The notes under the pieces are model-generated. The model had not been told where the DNA came from. It ran no database searches and saw only the letters and a program-made list of their open reading frames with translations. The translations under genes and the position numbers were made by a program. DNA of 64,000 nucleotides from Choristoneura fumiferana (Eukaryota > Arthropoda > Insecta > Lepidoptera > Tortricidae): assembly GCF_025370935.1 (NCBI RefSeq), contig NC_133485.1, forward strand, positions 17,735,739 through 17,799,738. The letters are read 5' to 3'. Positions 41,097 through 52,724 of this stretch are shown piece by piece. Positions within the stretch are counted from its first letter, which is position 1, and each line of letters opens with the position of its first letter.

Positions 41097-42035
41097 CTAA
41101 TTATTACATGAAAGGATAATTCTAGCGAACTGGTTCGGATCATCTACTATCTCTTTATTATAAAACTTGGCGAAAACTGACGATGCCTCACTCCAGCCGG
41201 CAGTTTTCTTAATGGTCTCAATATTGACCCCAAGTTTGCTGGCAGTGGAAGTGGCCGCGTGGCGAGCGCTGTGCGCGCTAAACACGCTTGTATCAATGCC
41301 ACTGCATTGAAGGGTGTCTTTTACCCAGTGGCTCAAGCGCTGACAAGAAATGTTTGAAAATGGAGACTGGCAACTAATGAAAAGAAAGTTTTGGTTTATT
41401 TGTCTTAAACGTTTTGTTTTTTCCATATAACACACTAGGCTCCTGGCTGGGCAAATCTCAGGCCTTTCATCAAAGAAAGGGAGTTTGAGCACAGGTTGTA
41501 AGGAATTAACCCTTGACGTTTTTATCAAATCTGGGATTTTTATAATAATCTCCTCACTACCATATACATGTATGTTATTCAACTTTATTAACGAAAGGGT
41601 TTGAACCCTGTGAGCAGTTACCAATGCCAACAGAGTAACAGTTTTTCTTGTGAGATTTAACAAATTTAGACTTTCGTTTGGCCATTTTTGTGCTAAATAG
41701 GTTAGAACCACATTGGGGTTCCATGTAAAACTATACTTTGGAGCCGTGGGTCTTAGTCTATACACGCCCTTCATGAACCGTTGTATTTTAGGGTCGCTTA
41801 CAATAGAACCTAAAATAAGTGCTAAAGCTGATTTATATGAATTAATTGTACCATATTTTACACCTTTATCGAAGGTTATGGTTAAAAAATCTATAATCGT
41901 AACGACTGTGGAACTGAAATAATCACACTTTTTCTTATTGCAAAATTCTATCCATGATCGAATGCAAACATCGTACTGCCTATATGTGTTCTCTGCAAGC
42001 GATGCTAACATGATATCTACGGACCTAGATGACAT
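41097..42035 (-). CDS. DIRS element 2 tyrosine recombinase
   Basis: An intact 312-codon frame from ATG at 42035, 8 bases after the RT stop, so termination-reinitiation is plausible. The N-terminal SAM-like DNA-binding half has SLAENTYRQYDVCIRSW and TINSYKSALALI. The catalytic half has AHRVQTLSLIKL (first Arg), the HSARHAATST box, a conserved GW pair and FAKFYNKEI with the nucleophilic Tyr. This catalyses integration of the element circle. All expected catalytic residues are present, so the copy may be active. Confidence 0.94.
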   Translation of the reverse strand: MSSRSVDIMLASLAENTYRQYDVCIRSWIEFCNKKKCDYFSSTVVTIIDFLTITFDKGVKYGTINSYKSALALILGSIVSDPKIQRFMKGVYRLRPTAPKYSFTWNPNVVLTYLAQKWPNESLNLLNLTRKTVTLLALVTAHRVQTLSLIKLNNIHVYGSEEIIIKIPDLIKTSRVNSLQPVLKLPFFDERPEICPARSLVCYMEKTKRLRQINQNFLFISCQSPFSNISCQRLSHWVKDTLQCSGIDTSVFSAHSARHAATSTASKLGVNIETIKKTAGWSEASSVFAKFYNKEIVDDPNQFARIILSCNN

Positions 42036-42043
42036 TGATTGTT

Positions 42044-44071
42044 TTAATAGCGCTTGCCGGATAATTTGACGGCAACCAGGATAAGAGTCTTGTGTAGACT
42101 GTGGGCTGATCTGAAAGGAGATGACAAAAGATTTATATTGGGCCCGAAATGTAGGAATTCAGAAATCGACAACTTTTTAAGCAAAGGGAACCAAGGTTGT
42201 GTGGGCCAATATGGCACGACTACTATACCTTCGGCTTCATCGGATATAATTTTTTGTAACATTTTTAATATTACTGAAAATGGTGGAAAGGCGTAAAAGA
42301 ACATTTTTGACCACGAAATTGTAAACGCGTCAACAACTAATGCGTCAGGATCGTTCTTCCACGAAATATATACGGTACACTTTGTATTTGCTCGACTAGC
42401 AAATAAGTCGATATCCGCTTTGCCGAAGTGATTGACAATTTTTTGGTACGCAATGTCACTCAACTCCCATTCAGTGTCAGTAAACTTTTTTCGCGATAGA
42501 ATATCAGCTTCGTAATTGTCTTTGGTATTTATATAAGAGGCAAAAACCGTTAGTTTTCGCCTTTCGCACCAGTCCCATATTTCGCGAGATATATTATTGA
42601 AATGTTGATACTTTATACTGCCCATCCTGTTGATGCATGATATTGCTGTAATATTATCAATTCTCAGCAAGATTTCGCAATCGTACATTTTTTCTGCAAA
42701 TATTTTTAATGCGAAAAAAGCTGCTTTTAGCTCTAGTACATTAATATGTGAATTTACTTCATCTTGTTTCCAAAAACCCGAGGCTTCTTCTCCATTGCAG
42801 AAAGCGCCCCAACCGCTCCCAGATGCATCGGAAAATATTTCTTTCTTGAAATCATTAAACCGAAATGGATTGTAACTATTAATGATGTTATCTAACCACC
42901 AAGTTAAGTCACTCTTTAAATTTTTCGGAATAAAAATTTTTTGGTCAAAATCATCATTATTCAATAGACATAGATATTTATAGCGTTCTAACTGCTTTGT
43001 GTGTGCCCACCCGTATTGAACAGCGGGGCAGGCTGAGGTTAGAAGGCCGATAAATCTTGCCAACTCTCGTAACTTACATTGTGTAATACCTGAAATTTTT
43101 ATCAATTCGTTCATTATTTTTTCTTTTTTGGTATCCGGTAATTTTAGCACCATCTCCTTTGAGTTAAATAAAAAACCTAAGAATTTGCATTCTGTACTAG
43201 GCGAAAAACAACTTTTTTCATAATTAATAAGGAAACCGAGATGTAGTAACAGGTGTTTTGTTTTTAAGACATTTTGTTTACATTCTTTATAAGATCTGCC
43301 GATGCAAAAAATATCATCTAAGTAGATTACGGATATCATGTCGTGATGTCGTAAATATTCTATTACAGGTTTTAAAAGTTTAGTAAATACGAACGGAGCA
43401 GTTGATAAGCCAAATGGTAAGCAGTTAAATTCATATAGTGTGTCGTTATATTTAAATCTGAGATATTTTTTGTGGGTGGAATGAACTGGCACTAGGAAAT
43501 AAGCATCTTTCATATCTATAGACGCCATGTAACAATGTTTAGTTATAAGTTTAGAGGCTGTCCTATAGTCCTCCATCTTGAAATGACAAGTTTTTATGTG
43601 TTTATTTAAGCGCTTCAGGTTCAAAATAAACCTTTTATCGCCATTAGGCTTGGGTACAAGAAAAATACTTGAAAGGAATTCGTCTTTAGTGTGAGAACAT
43701 TCTGATATGGCATTAATTTTAAGTAAAGACTGTATAATGGTACAAAAATCGTCATGTTCTTGTTTGGATTTAGGGTGCACAACTGGCTTACTGTAATCAA
43801 CGGGGGTAGTCACAAAGGGAATCTTGTAACCTTGTATCCAGGATAGAATAACAGGATCGTCAGTTACGAGCCGCCAGTTGTCAAGAAAATTCTTGAGACG
43901 AGCGCAGTATCGTACCTCTGGTTCTAGCGCCGCGTGCTCCGGGGCCTCCGGGGCGGCGACCGCTCCGACTTGTCCCGCTGTTGAAAGCTCGCCCTCGTCG
44001 CCGGACGCTGCGCCGGACGAGATCTCGGAAAATCCTGCTTGTTGTTGGTTTTTTGCGGTACCGTTTTCCAA
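42044..44071 (-). CDS. DIRS element 2 reverse transcriptase-RNase H
   Basis: A 675-codon frame in the -1 phase relative to gag, starting at the codon after the slippery heptamer. The N-terminal 55 residues are variable, then RLKNFLDNWRLVTDDPVIL and YKIPFVTTP begin the conserved part. RT motifs include FMxxYLDD equivalents: VIYLDDIFCIG and LPFGLSTAPFVFTKLLKP. RNase H has EIFSDASGSGWGAFCNGEE and RIDNITAISCINR. The C-terminal DIRS module has IDLFASRANTKC, FFYAFPPFSVILK and VVPYWPTQPWFP. It ends with the stop 8 bases before the recombinase ATG. No in-frame ATG precedes the conserved domains near its start. Confidence 0.94.
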   Translation of the reverse strand: MENGTAKNQQQAGFSEISSGAASGDEGELSTAGQVGAVAAPEAPEHAALEPEVRYCARLKNFLDNWRLVTDDPVILSWIQGYKIPFVTTPVDYSKPVVHPKSKQEHDDFCTIIQSLLKINAISECSHTKDEFLSSIFLVPKPNGDKRFILNLKRLNKHIKTCHFKMEDYRTASKLITKHCYMASIDMKDAYFLVPVHSTHKKYLRFKYNDTLYEFNCLPFGLSTAPFVFTKLLKPVIEYLRHHDMISVIYLDDIFCIGRSYKECKQNVLKTKHLLLHLGFLINYEKSCFSPSTECKFLGFLFNSKEMVLKLPDTKKEKIMNELIKISGITQCKLRELARFIGLLTSACPAVQYGWAHTKQLERYKYLCLLNNDDFDQKIFIPKNLKSDLTWWLDNIINSYNPFRFNDFKKEIFSDASGSGWGAFCNGEEASGFWKQDEVNSHINVLELKAAFFALKIFAEKMYDCEILLRIDNITAISCINRMGSIKYQHFNNISREIWDWCERRKLTVFASYINTKDNYEADILSRKKFTDTEWELSDIAYQKIVNHFGKADIDLFASRANTKCTVYISWKNDPDALVVDAFTISWSKMFFYAFPPFSVILKMLQKIISDEAEGIVVVPYWPTQPWFPLLKKLSISEFLHFGPNINLLSSPFRSAHSLHKTLILVAVKLSGKRY

Positions 44072-44936
44072 TTTAAACGGTTTGGTCGGTTTTTATTTTT
44101 GTTAAAATTATTTTTATTAAAAACATGTGTCTTATCATTTTTTGCCTGCTTTAAATCGGTTGCGGAGCGTTTGATAGACTTGGCGGATTTTACATTCTCG
44201 GAAACATTGCTACCAAACAAAAATTTATCTCTATTGGTTTCCAAGAGTGTTTCCTTTATGTCGCTATTAATGGCTGACATTGCAAAGCCTCGCCGAGTTC
44301 TCGTGTCGCTGTGGTGACTATCGCATAAAATGCGACAAGCATCGCTGAGAGGTTTAAGAATATTTGTCGTTTCCGTCTTCTTATTAATAATTACTTCTAT
44401 CGCCTGAGAGAGGGCAGCTAATGCGATGCCAATTTGATTTTGTTTTGCGAACAAAGAAGCATCTCGCTTGACCATAGCATCTGACAGAGCCGCCTTCACC
44501 TCAGGGTTTAAGACTGGTGCGAGCAAAAGGTCACAGTTAATGGGGATTAAGTATTCCTTGATTAATTTATCTTTGACTTCCTTAGGAAGGCCTTTAGCTA
44601 ATATTTCTTGCCACCTCGATGCTATATCTTTATGAATCGCTTTCCCTAAAACGTTCTCGGGCACAGGTGCGTCGCCGAGTAACGTAAGTACCTCACCATC
44701 TAACTCGGGGTCAGCCTCCAAGTTCGAGGCAACAACGGGAGTTGCTTCTGGTACCGAAGCGCCCGCGGAGGTCGTGGCCGTGGTCGCGCTGTGCTCGGCA
44801 CGCGAAGGCGCGGCCGCGGGGCGCAAGGGGAGGTCATCTTCGTCACTCCAAACCGCGGACGGGGTTCGCTGGGCGGCCGTTGACGCAACCGTTGCGGGAG
44901 AGTGGTCGCGGCGTGTCGAATGAGTTGAAACTTGTT
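43924..44936 (-). CDS. DIRS element 2 gag, main exon
   Basis: Starts after acceptor ggcctttccag at 44937-44938; two bases complete the codon split with the leader exon. Joined, it encodes a 389-residue Gag-like protein. It has an Ala/Thr/Ser-rich start, a conserved middle collinear with element 1 (SRWQEILAKGLPKEVKDKL; LNPEVKAALSDAMVKRDAS), and an Arg/Lys/Asn-rich C-terminus. A start exists at an ATG in the intron (44949), but the leader exon joins in frame. The last 148 bases overlap the RT frame. Confidence 0.82.
44071..44077 (-). promoter_or_regulatory. Predicted -1 frameshift heptamer TTTAAAT, element 2
   Basis: In the gag frame CGT TTA AAT TGG, the T TTA AAT heptamer has the X XXY YYZ form and is in phase. 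The -1 frame has a TAA six codons upstream and is open from there through the RT. After slippage the next codon is TTG GAA, the start of the RT frame. Downstream secondary structure is less clear than in element 1 (a short cggtaccg palindrome 9 bases on; ctcgtc/gacgag further). Confidence 0.7.
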
Positions 44937-45245
44937 CTGGAAAGGCCATTGAATGTTCTTCTTACTAGGTAAGTCTCGTTTTTTGCTAGGCCCCAGCTGG
45001 GCGAAGCGATTTTGTGGTTTATGACAGAGACAATCCATATTGATTGCTCGCATCATACGAGAACATTCGCGACTTGGGAAATTTTTGTGACAGTATCGAC
45101 CCCATACGGGAAGCACGCATCACATTTCCGAGTCGTTTCAGCAACTTGGACGGTAGTGGTAGACGACGCAGGCGTACAGGATACCTTAAGTAATTTTTAT
45201 CTAAGCAGGATACAACAATATATTGTGGATAGATCAAATAATTAC

Positions 45246-45402
45246 CTTGAACATCTTCTTCCGATGATGACGACGACGACCAATCCGACGAAGATGATAA
45301 ATTGGTGCAATTACGTCTTCTCTTATTCAGTTTTGCTTCCAATTTTCTTATTTTTTCTTTTATTGCCCTATTTGAATCACTTTTTCGTTTTCTATTCGCC
45401 AT
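45246..45402 (-). CDS. DIRS element 2 gag, leader exon
   Basis: ATG at 45402 opens 52 codons plus one base, to donor CAAG|GTAAT. The peptide starts MANRKRKSDSNRAIKEKIRK, continues LEAKLNKRRRN, then a Ser run and EEDVQ. The phase (1), order of basic, helical and Ser-rich parts, and following intron length (309 bp versus 316 bp) match element 1. The N-terminal basic stretch could be a nuclear-localisation or RNA-binding segment. Confidence 0.8.
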
Positions 45403-45449
45403 TTTTGGCGAGATCGAAAATTAAGAACAATTATTTAAAATATGAGGGT

Positions 45450-45451
<2 letters not shown>

Positions 45452-45494
<43 letters not shown>
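45452..45494. repeat. 43-base T homopolymer in element 2 leader
   Basis: A run of 43 T (poly-A on the element's sense strand) between the 5' inverted repeat and gag exon 1. Its length is unlikely to be exact in an assembly. Element 1 has no counterpart. Confidence 0.85.
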
Positions 45495-45496
<2 letters not shown>

Positions 45497-45760
45497 CTAC
45501 CGTTCACGTGCGAAGGCTGCAGCACGGAAAAACAGAATGAGAGAAATATGGCAGCAGACCGGACAAGACGATGGATAGTGTTGCCAGATCAATAGTTTTA
45601 CTTACCCTTCCTTTTAAACGTCCGTGCAAGGCTATAGCGTGGGATACCAGCTACAAATTGTAAACCTAATTGCGAAGAAGGAAGTCGAGAAATATAATAC
45701 TGTTTTTAACAGTATAGTTGGCAACCCTAGTGGTAGGTGGGAATAAAGCTTCATTTAGAC

Positions 45761-46074
45761 CAGCTATACTCAACCTGTGGCCTGCCAGGGTTCTATAAGT
45801 TGCCCATATAAATTATAATTGATATTTCTTATGCGTGAAGTCTTTAGGGTGTATTTCTGAAGCGGTAACATAGTGCGTCACTTTTTTGGTGTGGCACATG
45901 AGAAATGTAACAATTAAAAAGTTATTATTAACATGTCACACACATTGTTGGATAATTACCATCCGGCTTATAATTATCAATTATCAGTGAACATAATTAT
46001 ATTGATAATATACAACCCTGTTTTCAAAGCAGTTGGCAGTCAGTGCTGCCTATTCAGAAGGTTGAGTATGGCTG
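45761..46074. mobile_element. hAT-type MITE, allele of 22641-22953
   Basis: Ends cagctatactcaacct and aggttgagtatggctg are kept, with the same atttagac/atttggac flanks. Confidence 0.8.
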
Positions 46075-46393
46075 ATTTGGACCATAGATTCTCAACCTTA
46101 TTTTGCCCACTGCTCTTGAATTTTTTTCTAAACCTCCCCCTTTCTTTTACTACAAAAAGCGTTCTAGTAACACTAGCACCCCTCAAAACCTCCAACATCT
46201 AAAGGGTATGTTATGGTATCGCCACAAAACAGATAGGTACAGTATTCAATCTACATACAAAGTGCGCCGAGCAACGCACACAGACACTGCTCACGGACAC
46301 GATATCTCGGACCGGTCGGACCAGTGCGAGCGCGAGTGCCATCCGCTTGAGACACGCGTCTGTGAACTTTTTAGTGCAATATGAAGAATGATT

Positions 46394-46745
46394 TACCGGG
46401 TGTGGCTGTAATACGAGCAAAAAATAAAACGTAGATTGTCCTCGTCCTAACTGAACAACATTAGTTCAGCGACTTTAAAAATAATGGAGTCTTTGAATTT
46501 TTCCTTTTTTCATACAAATTAAATACTGCTATCAATGTACGCCATCCTAGAACACAACTGACGTCGCTTTGTCACGCTACAAACATCAACCATTTTGCTT
46601 GACATTGCTTCTTCGAATAAACTTAAAAGTGTATAAAAATTAAAAACTAATTATTCTTAAAAGTCGCTCAACTAATGTTTGTTAAGTTTGACGAGTATGA
46701 TCTATGTTTTTATTATTTGCTCATATTACAGGCCACACCCGGTAT
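46394..46745. mobile_element. MITE, allele of 23279-23630
   Basis: Same inverted ends (taccgggtgtggc...). Small single-base indels distinguish it from copy A. Confidence 0.82.
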
Positions 46746-48791
46746 ATTACGCTTTAAAATAAATCATGCATTTCGCCAATGTCCAATTTGTCCAAGATAT
46801 TTTCAGTGATACATTTGTAATATAACAATGACATTAACATTAAATATTTTAGTTATTATTAATTTATATTTCCATTCTTCCCGTTTCATTCTCAACATAA
46901 ATCAACAACTAGATACAAGTGCCACTAACACGATAGTTTTTGTGCATAAGCCATAGTTGACAACCTTAGAGCGCCCGCCGAGCGTAGGTATGAAAAGTGT
47001 TACATACATGAGATTGCCTTCTGGGGCCTACCATGACCTTTCATAAACGATCCAAACGCAGAGCAGTTCAATTTAGGCACTAAACTGAATCGTCGAAATT
47101 GTACCACGACGTTTATTCTCAGAGCTGAGTCTCAATGGTTTACAAGTGAATGAAGACCGATATTGTCTCTGGTCCGAAACTGAAACGCTAAGTCGCGATG
47201 GGATGCCGCTATATGATTACTAAATATTGTATACTAAAACTCTTTATTTTGGAAAACCATAACTATGTCATTGCGTGTCTTAGCAACCGTTGTGTTGATT
47301 ACAAATAAATGTTTACGCTGTCACTAATCACGAGTCTCTTTTCTCACTGAAAAATAAGTTTTATCAATGAGGAGTTAAGAAGCACAATGTCGTCATAGTA
47401 CTATAAAAGTTATAAAACTTGAATAAAAGTTTAAAAGTTCTTGAAATTTAAAAATATTCCAAGTAAAACACTTAAAATTCCAAAAGAATTGACAGAATGA
47501 GTAACTTATACTGAATCGCAAAATTTGACACTGAAGCGATTCAATTCCCACTCAGGTTAAGCGTCATGGTACGAAAACCGCTTGAAGTGATTGAATGAAA
47601 ATGTCTGTATCGCTGTCGCTGAACCGTGCTTGAACTGAATCGCAAAAGTTACGACGTGGTACGAAATAGCGATGCAGTTCAGTTTAGAGCCTAAACTGAA
47701 TCGTATTAAGAGAGCGTGGTAGGCCCCCTGTACCTATCTGTTTTGTGGCATCGCCCACGTTGAGAACCTAATGATTCCTACGGTGCGAGTAATACGTGAG
47801 TTTCGTTAGATTGCCGGGCCGCGTGGTTATGAGAGTTTCTAGGCAAAATATCGCTAGATGGCGTTTGTATTTATCGAGAGGGTCGTTTGACGTTACAGCC
47901 TTGCTTGCGATTGGCTCATTTTGTTATTGAATGAATCAAAAACGTGCCGCAAATGTAGCATAACCTTGTCAAACGGACCTCCCGAAACAAGCGCCAAATA
48001 GACTGTGACCTTTATTTTATTGACATCGAAAGCTCTCTTTTTGAATTTTCTTTGTGTTTTAGTGTTAGTATACATTAGGAAGTAGAGATGAATAATATTT
48101 TTGATTGGTTTGTTTTTTTTTTTAGTTTGGTTTTTGGATCGCAACTAACCGGAACTACTTACATGACATTATATTTTTTATATAGCCTTTCAAACTTAAA
48201 GGCTTCAAAATTAGGTTAAATAAACTTTGGTAAAAAAATTGATACGTCTTTTTTTGCTGACTGTTGCACCGTTAACCAGTGTACTAAGTGTACCGAATCT
48301 CAATTAATTTCGAATACTATTATTTAGATGAAATTCTTCTTCTTCAACTTAAAGAGTTCTACTCTTGTCGGTGGAGTGTCTGAAATAAGACGTGCGAAAT
48401 TCGACATCAAGCAAACTTCGCGAATTATCCTCGTAAGGCCCGCGTCAAATTCTGATTATCAGAATTTTAGGCTGGATGTCAATTTAAAAAAGTTACCTAA
48501 ATCTGGGTCAATCAACTTTTTCTTGTTTGTTAGTATGTCCCGTTGTCCAAGAGACAACAGTGACAGAGTTTCTTAAAAGACTGCTTTCTAACTACGGCAA
48601 AAATGTACCTACGCTCGATGAGTTTTAGCCACAGAAATCATGTAGAAACTCATGGTTTAAAAGAGTTGTCCAGGGGACGTAACCATGGCAACGAGGTATA
48701 AGAAAAAGTTGATAGACCTATCTGTATTGGGCCTCACGAGGTCTAATAAAAGCTTGTTAAACTAGTTATGCAAATGGCTTTGCCCTGCCAG
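46746..48791. other. Intron of copy B, no gene
   Basis: Matches copy A 23631-26423 but lacks both MITEs at 24840-25227 and 25464-25833. An open frame at 48328-48576 is also open in copy A but has no recognisable homology. Confidence 0.65.
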
Positions 48792-48860
48792 GTTGCGTCC
48801 GCGACCGTCGGCGACTGGCAGATGCTGTCGCTCCCGGAACCAGACGACGATGATTTTGTC
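48792..48860 (+). CDS. Nedd4: Nedd4 cassette exon B (haplotype B)
   Basis: Allelic to 26424-26492 and identical in sequence: acceptor tttgccctgccag, 23 codons, donor gtatgt. If the scaffold order is taken at face value a gene model would include this exon twice; that would be an artefact. Confidence 0.65.
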
Positions 48861-49510
48861 GTATGTCCTTTTATTATAATTGCGGGCTTGACTTCAACGC
48901 TTTGGGCTGCGGTGGCTTCCTATGAAATATACCTAAATATCTCTTGCCAAGGAATTTATTATCAGATTTATATTATTTAATCTGAATTCTAGCGCACTAA
49001 TAACCCGTTCTCAGTGTTGCAGATCCATTGAAATTAAGTCATAGGGTTGTCGCACAATACTTATTTCATTGAACATGATAGCTAAGTATATGCAAGATAT
49101 GCTTGTTCATGTAGGTCCTCCACCTCCATACTGCTGGAGAGATCAGAAAACAGATGCTAAAAAAAAAACCGAAAAAGAGTCCGTTTGCGTTGGACAGGAT
49201 TCGAACCTAGAATGCTTGGTTATGCGCGCCGAGTATGCTACTAATTGCACCACGTCGCCTCTAACTGACCCATTCGAAAACGTTGATCGCTTGCATACGC
49301 CAATACTGGCTGTGGTGCCATCTATTGCAATTGGATCATTCATTGTCAAATTTTGCCCAGAACACTCTGTTGTTAAATATTTGGGTGAAACAACTTTTTA
49401 GTGCACCTTGTTTCATTGGTAATGTCTCCTGAGTTACTTATTAAAAGTATGATTTTATGGGGTACAAATACACTAAAAATTAGAAGTTGTGACAGTGTTA
49501 AGGCGACCTT

Positions 49511-50222
49511 TTATGCAAGGTCCGCCCGGATTGCTACCACCATCTTGCTCGCTAATCCTGCCGTGAAGCAGCAGCACTTGCACTGTTGTGTTTCGGCGTG
49601 GAGAGTAAGACAGCCGGCGAAATTACTGGCACTTGAGGTATTCCATCTTAGGCCTCTAGGTTGGCAACGCATCTGCAATACCCCTGGTGTTACAGATGTT
49701 TATGGGCGGTGGTGATCTCTTACCATCAGGAGACCCACTTGCTCGTTTGCCATCCAGTCGAATAAAATAAAAATAAACAATCAATCAATCATTTATTGAG
49801 TACATAAAGTTGCAGTTCCATTGGCATATAATTTTGCTTCACTAAACTGTACCTACCTTCCTTCACGGCTCATCTCCTAAGCATGAGTTTGTTTGTGTTG
49901 CAACACAACATAAACAAACAAGTAATAAAATAATAATTGTCATTAAAATCTAATAAATAATACTAACTACAATTAATAATTGAAAAAAAAAACTAAGAGT
50001 GTATCCTGAGTTACGGGACAGAATACCATACTCATAAAACTTGATTGACCCATTTCTATGGAGCTACAACTCTGTTTCCATGCATTTTTCCAAATCTTAA
50101 TATATGAAAATGAATCCCTATTTCCCTTGGTCACGGCATCACTGGTGAACGGCTGGACCTTTTGAGATTTCGCTAATTCTTTTTTTGTTGTGTTTGCTAT
50201 TGTCAGGAGAAGGTTCTTATGA
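49511..50222 (+). mobile_element. Haplotype-B segment: SINE-like copy plus retroelement fragment
   Basis: Bases 49514-49766 are a SINE-like family copy (aaggtccgcccggattgcta to agtcgaataaaataaa). Bases 49770-50220 carry an unrelated repeat starting aatcaatcaatcatttattg, with no intact frame. Copy A has a different 300-bp segment here. Confidence 0.7.
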
Positions 50223-51592
50223 AAGAAGATTTAGAAAAAAAAACTACATCGGGGGCGAAGCCGCGGGCACCAGCTAGTGTTACATAAATTATTAAACATC
50301 TTTGTTTCGATTCCGATGTATAACCCCAGAAAATGATAGTGTAAACGAACAGCTTCTTTTAGGTAGAGACAATTATTGGGTCAGTTTTATGTAAAAAAAG
50401 TTGTTTTAGGTTTCGATATTACGGCGGGCTGGATTTTTTTAGGGTTTTATCGTCTTATGGCATGGAATTATAGTGTCTTGAAGCTTTAATTGCACGTGTT
50501 TTGGTAATAAAAGTTTTTAATTATTTCCTAATACTGAGATGTTTATTTTCCACGGATGCTTTTTGCTGACTATACTAATGCTACCGAAAATGTCATAAAA
50601 AAGCGATATCTGTAAGTTTGTCTGTGTTGACTGTACCTAACAAATGTGTATTTTCGGTTGTCTTTCGTTTGCCCGAATTTCATTTGCCATAATGTATTGT
50701 TTTCCATAATATTCAACAACAGTATTTTCTTTAGAATTTATATGAGGAAATGTGACAAGTTTTATTATGACAAATGGCATTATGGGAAACGAAGTGGTTC
50801 GTATATTAAGAATGTATGACGTTACTATTTTCCAAGCTATATTCTCAATATTGGTTGGTTTATGGGTTCTCGTGGGTTAAGCTATCTCTTTTTAACTGGA
50901 GCGTGATGCGTCTCGCTCTAACTTGCTTGACACATGTATACACATTATTGCAATCGAGCATACTTACGAATAAGTTAGATATAGTCTACCTTCACAAATG
51001 TACATGTTGCATTATTGGCATCGAGTATATTAACTAGGTTTGAAATATAATTTAATTTGTTTGAAAAATGTTCACCGAACCACTGCGACGCACGCTGTCC
51101 TCTGATTGGCTGATTTAAGGTTAATCATGCCACTAGGATTGGACAAGCAGATATTATTATTATAATAGTTATCGATATCCTTACTATTATTATAAATGCG
51201 AAAGTAACTCTGTCTGTCTGTCATCTCTGCACGATTAAACCACTGAATCGATTTGGATGAAATTTGGTATGGAGATGTTTGGGGAGGACACAGAATATTT
51301 TTTATTAGGGAAAATTGCATAATTCCCGCGGAATCGCAATAAACATATTCAACTAGTAGTAGTAGATTGAGTAACAAACATCTTCACGTACTTTCTTATC
51401 TATAATATTAGCACAGTATAACAAGTTTACCTACAGTAATCCGACGGAGACGTCTGGACAGAGCAATCGTGCGGGGCGTGAGGGGTGAGACGCGGGTGGG
51501 AGGAGCCCCAGCTGCATACTTCGCCGTTCTTAGTAGCTTGGGACAAGTCTTGGCTATCGCGTTTTTTTAACATTTAAATTTATAATAAAACT

Positions 51593-51792
51593 AGCTTTTG
51601 CCCGCGGCTCTGCCCGCGTGGTATTCGGTTATCGCGCGCTGTTCCCTCGGGAACTGTGCATTTTTCCGGCCTATGTCACTCTCGGGCCCATAAACTATCT
51701 CTATGCCAAAAATCACGTCGATCCGTCGCTCCGTTACGGCGTGAAAGACGGACAAACACACAAACACACTTTCGCATTTATAATATTAAGTA
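51593..51792 (+). repeat. 'cccgcggc' retroelement repeat, allele
   Basis: Allele of 28906-29106 with an 11-bp internal deletion (after tttttccgg). About 54 bp absent from copy A follows near 51823-51876. Confidence 0.75.
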
Positions 51793-52724
51793 TGGGTTTA
51801 TTATGGCGAATATGACATGTACTGTGAATGCGTGCAAGTCTTCATCTCGCTTAAATAAGGAACTAAGATTTAATCTATTTATATAATTATGTATATATAT
51901 TTTTATATCATTAAATTCAATAACACGAATTTTAAGCCGATTAAGTCTAGAAACCGAAAGTATTTGCCGGTTACTAATCTGTGAAAGTATATTTTGTAGT
52001 TTTTTATGTCAAAATTAGTATATTTTGATATTTATTACCCCTAGTACCACACCTAATTCATTTTGTTTTATATAATTTCGTAATATCAATATGTACCGAT
52101 TCGTAAAAGACATATACCTTTAAATTTGAAATTTGTGACAACCCTTCCTTACTTGCGTAAATATCTATACAGGCTGCGGTATCGCTCAACTTCAAAGGCG
52201 TCGGCCTACTGTAGGCAAAGCATGTTATACTGTGATATTAGTATGATAGGATGCCATTAATATCTGCTTACCCAACTCTACTACTTCTTGACCTTAGACC
52301 ATCTAGCCAGAGTGCAGCAATGGCCGCTGTGGTTAAGCAAAAAAAAGGAATAAGTTATAGGACAATAGGTTAGTTCCTTGATAGCCGTGAAGGTCGTGTG
52401 AACTATGGCCTCTCAAGCAGACCATCGTGGGTTCAAACCCGACCTCGCAACTTCAGCTTTTCAGAATTTATGTGCGAAATTTAACATGACCTACGGTCGC
52501 TTAGTACGCTAAAGGGATGCAGTGTATAAACACCTCTTACCTTATACGTATTAACTTCACTACTACAACTGTATTGATACTTTCGTAGAGCAGACCATTA
52601 AAAGTATTCATACTGGGGATCCCCCACATCGCAGGGAAACATCGCGAGGAAACCTTGGGACACATGCGTATCAATTCAAAGGCTTGTGTGAAGTTCTATT
52701 TAATAACGAGACTGGTTGTTTCAG

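Larger units (their letters stand above)
40743..45696 (-). mobile_element. DIRS-type retrotransposon, element 2, 3' end in gap
   Basis: On the - strand the order is 5' inverted repeat (about 45640-45696), gag leader exon, gag, RT/RNase H, tyrosine recombinase and ICR (40793-40908). The 3' inverted repeat is missing, lost in the gap. All coding frames are intact, unlike element 1. The insertion site can be read against haplotype A, where cagtataatactg at 22570-22582 is uninterrupted. In haplotype B the element ends ...gagaaatataat|actg. The junction lies in the shared TATAAT. It lies antisense to Nedd4 and inside the MITE at 22211-22608. Confidence 0.93.

Noticed and set aside
45012..45578. 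188-codon frame opposite DIRS element 2 leader
   Set aside because: It is antisense to the gag leader exon and includes the poly-T run as a Phe stretch.
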